From NCBI GenBank assembly GCA_021108035.1, contig JAIORQ010000101.1:1-47898 (forward strand): DNA of 47,898 nucleotides, given 5' to 3'. The stretch comes from Bacteroidales bacterium (GTDB lineage Bacteria > Bacteroidota > Bacteroidia > Bacteroidales > JAADGE01). Positions 42,758-47,898 of this stretch are shown in pieces. The notes beneath the pieces were generated by a model, which was given only the letters and a program-made list of their open reading frames with translations, searched no databases and was not told the DNA's origin. Made by a program: the position numbers and the translations under genes. Within the stretch, counting starts at the first letter, position 1; each line of letters opens with the position of its first letter.

Positions 42758-45178
42758 ATGGAAATTAAAAAACAAAAAAATCTTAAAAGGGCCGGCCGTT
42801 CCTTTGGAAAAATCGGTATGCGTTTATTAAAGTTTTTTACTTTATTTCTGCTGATATTTATGACAATAAATGTATCGGCACAAATTATTAGTACTGCTCA
42901 AGAAGATTATGATATTAATACAAGCTGTAACGCAAATGTATTCGTTCAAAGCGGTGATATATCAGGAGCTGTCATAGAATTACCGCCGGCTGTAATAGGT
43001 ACTGATTATTGTTTTCAAATCCCTTTAGCAAGTTTAACTTGGGGTTCCGGTGATATTATTGAAGCAGAGTTTATTGTAACTAATCCATGTTCGGGAGGCC
43101 CCTCATTTGATGACACAAACGGTAATATATCATGGTCTGGAGGTGATATATGCATTCCTCCCGGAACAGGGTCACATCTGGAATTTGAATTAACTATTAT
43201 TGATTCAAATAATAATTCTGAAGACAGAACTTTTTGGCTTCCGGTTCTCCGAAGTATACCGGTAAAAATTGTATATATTTTGGACAGATCAGGAAGTATG
43301 GGCTGGACAGTTCAAGGTGGAGGAACTGATACTCGTTGGGAGATCTTAACACAATCAGTTGAAACATTTTCAACAACTATGGAAACATTTCTACAATATA
43401 ATGATGCTGTCGGATTAACTTATTTTGCAACAGATGTTATTCAACCCGGTGATCCGATAAATAGCGGTTTTATAACTACTTCTTCCGGTACAAGTATTTC
43501 TACTACTTTGACAAACCTTATGGAGCAACAAACTCCCCAAGGAGCAACAGCAATGGGAAGCGGTTTGAAAGACGGAAGAAATAAGCTTGACGGGAATAAT
43601 CCTATTAATGCAACAAAAATAGTTTTGTTATTTACTGACGGTGAACAAAACCGGACTCCTCTTGTAAATGATGATGGTGAAAGTTTAGACGACGGATCAG
43701 TGTTAAACGTTTCTGATTGTTTAACCCAAGACAGCATAAGATATTATACTATAGCTATGGGAACAGGCGGACTTAATATTGAAAGACTTGAAAAAATTGC
43801 AACTGAAAGTAATGCTGATTATCATGCAGAAAATACATTTGATGAGAATTTGCTTAACACATTTTTTAACGATAATTTAAAGAGTATTTTGAAAGGCGGG
43901 AGTCCGCAAATTATATCTCAGCAAACAAGAAAATTGATAAACGGTGAATATTCGACTAAATTTAAAATTAACAGCAATTGTACAAAAATCCTCTTTCAAC
44001 TGTCTTATAACAAGGGGGATAGTATGTATATGACAATTAAAAAAGGCGAAGACGTTTTAACCGAAGAATTTTATAAGAAAGAATCTGACTTTTACCAAAT
44101 TTTAAGTCTTGATCTCCCTCATAAGGCTAATAACTATATATACTCTCAAGGCGAATGGACAGTTACTGTTAAAGGGAATAGTGAAGAAAATTTTAATTTA
44201 ACGTGTATCACTGATGATCATTATCTTAAATATAAATGTGGAACGGATAAAGGCATGTATACTAACGGCGATACTATAAAATTTTCTGTTGATTTATCAT
44301 ATGCAGGCAACCCGCTTATTGGAGAGACAGATACTGTTAAAGTTATTATTTTTAAACCGGGTGATGATCTGGGACATTTAATGGCAACCTATGCAACACC
44401 CGAATTAAATCAAGACAGCATTAATGGTGATGAAACATCAGGTTATTATCAAAAATTTTTAAGTCTCATGAATAATGACAGCAGCTTTTACAACAGTTTG
44501 TTACCAAGTGAGCAAATCATTATACTGGAGCATCAAGGAAACGGACATTATACCGGCTTTTTTGATAAAACTGAATTAAGCGGAATATATCAAATTCATT
44601 TTCTTTTAAAAGGAGAAATACCCGGTAACGGGACATTTATCCGAGAGAAATTAAAAACTGCCGTATTTGAATTCGGTCTAATGGATAATTCCGAAACAAA
44701 CTATAATATTGATCTTACTCAAGGAGATAAATACCAAACAGCAATTATTACAATAAGGCCAAAAAACAAATTCGGAAATTATATGGGACCCGGTTATTTA
44801 TCGCAAATAAAAATTAAACTTAACAAGAAACAAATCGTTATAAGAGATAAAGCTGATAATCTTAACGGAAGTTATATAAGAGATAAAGCAGATAATCTTG
44901 ACGGAAGTTATACTTTTACTATTGTTAATATCCCTCTCGAAATCAATCCCAAAGATTTTAAAATATTTGTAAAAGGAGAGGAATTTATACCCGGATGTAC
45001 ACCGATAACTTTGTGGCATTTCATTATTTTAATTATAATCATTCTGATTCTGATAATAGTTTTAATAAAAAAAGTTACGAGTAAAAAAGTTAAAACTCTT
45101 ATTTGGTTGATTTTAATATTATGGATATTATACATGATCTTACAGCATTTTAATATTTATTGTATGAATCTGTTTTAG
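42758..45178 (+). CDS. VWA-domain surface protein with C-terminal membrane helices
   Basis: An 806-residue exported protein with a long basic N-terminal region (1-22), a signal peptide ending VSAQ (about residue 42) and an N-terminal beta domain. The von Willebrand A domain starts near 168 and has a MIDAS with Asp176, Ser178 and Ser180 (YILDRSGSM), GATAMGSG and FTDGE, so it should bind a metal ion and a ligand. Beta-rich domains follow (about 385-745), resembling choice-of-anchor or Ig-like folds. A 12-residue unit (IRDKADNLNGSY) is tandemly repeated at 695-718. Two membrane helices (about 748-770 and 777-797) with a basic stretch between them close the protein, so it is likely held in the inner membrane with the VWA part outside. 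No T9SS domain. Confidence 0.82.
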   Translation: MEIKKQKNLKRAGRSFGKIGMRLLKFFTLFLLIFMTINVSAQIISTAQEDYDINTSCNANVFVQSGDISGAVIELPPAVIGTDYCFQIPLASLTWGSGDIIEAEFIVTNPCSGGPSFDDTNGNISWSGGDICIPPGTGSHLEFELTIIDSNNNSEDRTFWLPVLRSIPVKIVYILDRSGSMGWTVQGGGTDTRWEILTQSVETFSTTMETFLQYNDAVGLTYFATDVIQPGDPINSGFITTSSGTSISTTLTNLMEQQTPQGATAMGSGLKDGRNKLDGNNPINATKIVLLFTDGEQNRTPLVNDDGESLDDGSVLNVSDCLTQDSIRYYTIAMGTGGLNIERLEKIATESNADYHAENTFDENLLNTFFNDNLKSILKGGSPQIISQQTRKLINGEYSTKFKINSNCTKILFQLSYNKGDSMYMTIKKGEDVLTEEFYKKESDFYQILSLDLPHKANNYIYSQGEWTVTVKGNSEENFNLTCITDDHYLKYKCGTDKGMYTNGDTIKFSVDLSYAGNPLIGETDTVKVIIFKPGDDLGHLMATYATPELNQDSINGDETSGYYQKFLSLMNNDSSFYNSLLPSEQIIILEHQGNGHYTGFFDKTELSGIYQIHFLLKGEIPGNGTFIREKLKTAVFEFGLMDNSETNYNIDLTQGDKYQTAIITIRPKNKFGNYMGPGYLSQIKIKLNKKQIVIRDKADNLNGSYIRDKADNLDGSYTFTIVNIPLEINPKDFKIFVKGEEFIPGCTPITLWHFIILIIIILILIIVLIKKVTSKKVKTLIWLILILWILYMILQHFNIYCMNLF
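44840..44911 (+). repeat. In-frame 36-bp tandem duplication in the VWA gene
   Basis: Two copies of 36 bp (44840-44875 and 44876-44911) differ at only two positions. They encode IRDKADNLNGSY and IRDKADNLDGSY. The second copy merges into the conserved GSYTF strand, so the first is the recent insertion. Confidence 0.95.
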
Positions 45179-45197
45179 AATCATAATTTACCGGAAC

Positions 45198-45230
45198 ACC
45201 GTGCCACGCTATGCGTGGCACGGTAAAAAA
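45198..45230 (+). terminator. Intrinsic terminator of the VWA gene
   Basis: Perfect 12-bp stem ACCGTGCCACGC (45198-45209) with its complement at 45213-45224 and a 3-nt loop, 20 bp after the stop. It is the most GC-rich stretch of the neighbourhood. A run of A rather than T follows, so on the plus strand it is a structured 3' end rather than a textbook terminator. It may be a dispersed palindromic element. Confidence 0.6.
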
Positions 45231-45289
45231 ACAGAATAGCCGTATTTATTTACGATGTTTATTATACATACCGGTTCAAGGAGTTTATT

Positions 45290-45330
45290 AAAATTATAGG
45301 GTGCAGATATTTTCTGCACCCTATAATTTT
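45290..45330. terminator. Bidirectional intrinsic terminator
   Basis: Perfect 18-bp stem: AAAATTATAGGGTGCAGA at 45290-45307 with its complement at 45313-45330, loop of 5 nt. A-run on the left and T-run on the right allow termination in both directions, between the convergent VWA gene and the fibre gene that ends at 45461. Confidence 0.9.
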
Positions 45331-45460
45331 GATTTGATACTGAATTATTGTTTAATCAAAAATTTATTGATTTTTTTACTTCTTAAATGAATAAAAGAAT
45401 CAGAAAAACATGATAATAAAGAGACAGACATCCTGCCGGCCTGTCTCAACACAGAACAAT

Positions 45461-47898
45461 TTATTTGCTAATTAAATCTTTTAATTCTTGAATTTGTCTT
45501 TCTAAATTTTCAATTTTATTATTTTGCTCTTCTATTTGAGTTTGCTGTTCTTTTATTCCGTTTATCAGCATAAAAGTTAATGCTGACGGATCAAAAGTGT
45601 AATACTCTTCACCATCCCATTCTACTCTGACAACCTTGCCGCTTTCATCTTCAATTTCAACTTTTTTAAAGGGTGTTAATTCAACTGTATAGGGTGCAAT
45701 ATCTTTAATATCTTGTGCAATAATACCAATATACTCTTTATTGCCGGAAACACCTGCTTTTTCGTTATATTTGAAAAATACCGGATTTATTTTTAAAATT
45801 TGATTAAGCCCGTCTTTATATTCTCTGATGTCTTTTTTTAATCTCTTATCTGATTGAACAGTCCAAGTTCCTGTACCTGTCTTATAACAAGCTCCGTCAA
45901 CCTCAAGTACCTCTCTAATATATAAATCATCATCTGCCCCGGCATATCCCATAGTTGTAGTATTATCTCCTATAACATTAACAGATGCATTCATTATTCC
46001 GCCTCCGCAATTTATTACTCCATTTCCGCTTGCAGCATAAAAGTCACCACCACTCGCATAAACATTACCAACAACTTGTAACTTTTGGGTCGGCGCAGTT
46101 ATTCCGATACCCACATCACCGTTAAAGCTTGCCGTACTTTTCACATACAATCTGCCGTCGGTAGTTAAACTCATTGCTCCGTCTGTTTGAGCATCACCGA
46201 CATCACGCCATACCCACCCTCGATCAGCATCAGTATTCATTGTAAATGTCATTGCATAATCATTTAAATATCCCAATGACATTGCACTTCGCATACCTAT
46301 AGTATAACTACTGGAGCCCCAAACTCTTAACTTATCATAATCATTACTGCTTTGTGTAATAATTCTCCTTACATCTGTAACATCATGCGCATTCATATCC
46401 AGATCTTGAGTTGCAGAATGATTACCCAAATTATCATTACCGAATGATGAAGTACCGACCCATGATACTGTTCCGCTTCCGTTCGTTTGTAAAACTTGTC
46501 CGATAGTTCCGTCAGCGTTCGGAAAAGTATAGGCATCATTAATATTTAAATAGCCGTCTTTATATAAGGTCATGGCATTGTGTGTGACCGTCTCTGAAGT
46601 TCCGTTACCGGCAACAAACAAAGGTTCTGCCGATTCCCATGAGGTTGTAGTGCCGGTTACAACATTAAATTGTCCTATAACTAATGAAGCATAAGATTGT
46701 GCAGTTGTACAGTATCCCATTGAAGTAACATTATATCCGGTTCCCTTATTTTCTTGGCCAAATACCGTTGAATAAAAACCGCTTGCTGTATTTTCTATGC
46801 CAAATACCGTTGATGCGTATCCGCTTGCAGTATCCAGTCTTCCAAATGCTGTTGAATATGAACCGCTTGCTTCATTAAATCTGCCGGCAGCAAATGATGA
46901 ATAACCGGAAGCTGTACTTCCATATCCCATAGCAACAGAACGTGATCCGCTTGCTATAGAATAATATCCTGATGCAAAAGAATACCAACCGGAAGATACC
47001 AAGTTAGAACCTATTGCAACAGACCCTCTGTCTGTTGCTTTTGAAATATATCCTATAGCCACTGAGAAATCTCCTGATGAAGTGTCTTGTACTCCGATGG
47101 AAAATGCACCGTCCCCTGATGAAACCGTTCCGGATCCGAAAGCATATGAATATTCTCCTGTGGCTTTTGGTCTTTCGGTTAAACTACCGTTTAAAAGTTT
47201 ACCCGGAGAACCGAATGCATAACTGTTATTTCCTTCAGCCGATGCCTCACCAAGTGCAAAAGCATCATTACCGGTTGCTTTAGCAGAATACCCTAATGCA
47301 AAAGAGTTTGTATCAGATTCTGCTTCAAATCCTATTGCTGTTGAGTAAGTACCAAGGGCTTTACTTTTATATCCGAATGCCTGAGACCAATTTCCCATTG
47401 CTATTGATCTGAATCCCAATGCCACTGAATTTTCCCCGACACTGTCAACTGATCCTACATGTATTTCACCACCCAAAAAAGCAGATTTTTGAGGATACCA
47501 CATGATTTTTTTCTTATTATTAATAAGTTCAACACTATCATTCCCTGTAACATTAAAATAATCATCTGTTACTCCGGTATTATTCCCGGTAACAGCAAAG
47601 CCTCCCATTACTCCGGCAGTACCGCTGTCGGGTATATATACTCTGGTACTGTCTTCTGCTGTATGAAAAAATGTATTTGCCACATTTTTTGCAGCACCGT
47701 ATCTTCCGACTGCAAAACCGCCGGATGCTTCTAAAGCCACCCCACCGTCTGTATATACTCTTGTGCTGTCAATATTTGTAAAAAAGAATAAGCTGTCTGC
47801 TTCTCCTTTTGCAGCACCGTATCTTCCAACGGCAAAACCACCTGATACTCCGGTTGATCCGTTTCTTGAATATACCCTTGTGCTGTCTTCATTTGTTG
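45461..47898 (-). CDS. YadA-head fibre protein with S74 chaperone domain (partial)
   Basis: Large fibrous surface protein; the reading frame is open to the right edge of the window, so the N-terminus is outside. A GTG at 47740 is internal: the frame continues upstream with the same repeat (SGGFAVGRYGAAK). The visible part begins with roughly 50-residue repeats (GGFAVGRYGAAK...DSTRVY), then many YadA-like head repeats of 14 residues (SVALGFRSIAMGNWS, STAIGFEAESDTNS) that fold as a trimeric beta-roll. A stalk region and then a peptidase S74 intramolecular chaperone follow: SDKRLKKDI (130 residues from the end, Ser at 45851-45853), GIIAQDIKDI and a C-terminal coiled coil with EEQNNKIENLERQIQ. 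In phage tail spikes S74 cuts itself off before that serine after trimer folding. No T9SS sorting domain is present. Confidence 0.9.
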   Translation of the reverse strand, partial: TNEDSTRVYSRNGSTGVSGGFAVGRYGAAKGEADSLFFFTNIDSTRVYTDGGVALEASGGFAVGRYGAAKNVANTFFHTAEDSTRVYIPDSGTAGVMGGFAVTGNNTGVTDDYFNVTGNDSVELINNKKKIMWYPQKSAFLGGEIHVGSVDSVGENSVALGFRSIAMGNWSQAFGYKSKALGTYSTAIGFEAESDTNSFALGYSAKATGNDAFALGEASAEGNNSYAFGSPGKLLNGSLTERPKATGEYSYAFGSGTVSSGDGAFSIGVQDTSSGDFSVAIGYISKATDRGSVAIGSNLVSSGWYSFASGYYSIASGSRSVAMGYGSTASGYSSFAAGRFNEASGSYSTAFGRLDTASGYASTVFGIENTASGFYSTVFGQENKGTGYNVTSMGYCTTAQSYASLVIGQFNVVTGTTTSWESAEPLFVAGNGTSETVTHNAMTLYKDGYLNINDAYTFPNADGTIGQVLQTNGSGTVSWVGTSSFGNDNLGNHSATQDLDMNAHDVTDVRRIITQSSNDYDKLRVWGSSSYTIGMRSAMSLGYLNDYAMTFTMNTDADRGWVWRDVGDAQTDGAMSLTTDGRLYVKSTASFNGDVGIGITAPTQKLQVVGNVYASGGDFYAASGNGVINCGGGIMNASVNVIGDNTTTMGYAGADDDLYIREVLEVDGACYKTGTGTWTVQSDKRLKKDIREYKDGLNQILKINPVFFKYNEKAGVSGNKEYIGIIAQDIKDIAPYTVELTPFKKVEIEDESGKVVRVEWDGEEYYTFDPSALTFMLINGIKEQQTQIEEQNNKIENLERQIQELKDLISK

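Noticed and set aside
43441-43737. Minus-strand frame of 98 codons in the VWA gene
   Set aside because: Antisense shadow of the well-supported VWA domain.
45461-47740. Fibre gene as a complete gene starting at 47740
   Set aside because: The codon is GTG inside a repeat and the same frame continues with the same repeat to the window edge; the gene is partial.

Overview
The window reads as a chromosomal segment of a low-GC member of the Bacteroidota. The signs are two proteins with C-terminal type IX secretion (T9SS) sorting domains, sensor kinases with a two-component regulator propeller, a SusC-era style TonB-dependent receptor, many lipoproteins with short SPII signals, promoter -7 boxes of the TAnnTTTG type, and weak or absent Shine-Dalgarno sites. 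No rRNA, tRNA, CRISPR array or complete insertion sequence was found. The species cannot be named from the sequence alone.

Layout. 1-5.5 kb (minus strand): deoxynucleoside kinase, an S9 prolyl oligopeptidase lipoprotein, a small membrane protein bracketed by two arrays of the same 8-bp repeat, serine hydroxymethyltransferase (glyA) and a MmcQ/YjbR protein. 5.6-9.8 kb: a tiny lipoprotein and a beta-barrel-like protein (plus), a zinc-ribbon/Tim44-like membrane protein with a TPM-domain partner (minus), and guanylate kinase (plus). 9.8-11.5 kb: a secreted thioredoxin-like T9SS protein flanked on each side by a short non-coding element with related terminal inverted repeats (MITE-like). 11.5-14.6 kb: a three-gene minus-strand operon (beta-barrel-like protein, GDPD phosphodiesterase lipoprotein, PflX-type radical SAM protein), then a small zinc-cluster protein.

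14.6-27.4 kb is the most distinctive part. Four large sensor histidine kinases stand in tandem on the plus strand. They have different input modules (propeller, TPR, YfiR-like, propeller), and the first three share one closely related phosphotransfer core. Kinases 1 and 3 share a tract of about 388 bp that is identical by eye inside more diverged sequence, which points to gene conversion. Kinase 2 has lost 173 bp relative to kinase 3 at the receiver domain, leaving a kinase without receiver and an out-of-frame receiver remnant. A TonB-dependent receptor and a 5'-nucleotidase family enzyme follow.

31-42.3 kb: a T9SS-exported C45-type Ntn-hydrolase, an M49-like metallopeptidase, two tandem Rrf2 regulators (the second without the cysteines), an S41 tail-specific protease, a two-gene nucleotidyltransferase module, a decayed DNA-deoxyinosine glycosylase, methionyl-tRNA formyltransferase, a beta-lactamase-fold serine hydrolase overlapping a beta-carbonic anhydrase. 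42.7 kb to the end: a VWA-domain surface protein, a strong convergent terminator pair, and a large YadA-head/S74-chaperone fibre protein that runs off the right edge.

How the parts fit: housekeeping genes (glyA, gmk, fmt, dNK) are mixed with envelope and secreted enzymes and with sensory genes. The kinase block plus receptor looks like an envelope-sensing locus that has grown by duplication and swapping of input domains. That last statement is inference from gene order and sequence similarity, not demonstrated function.
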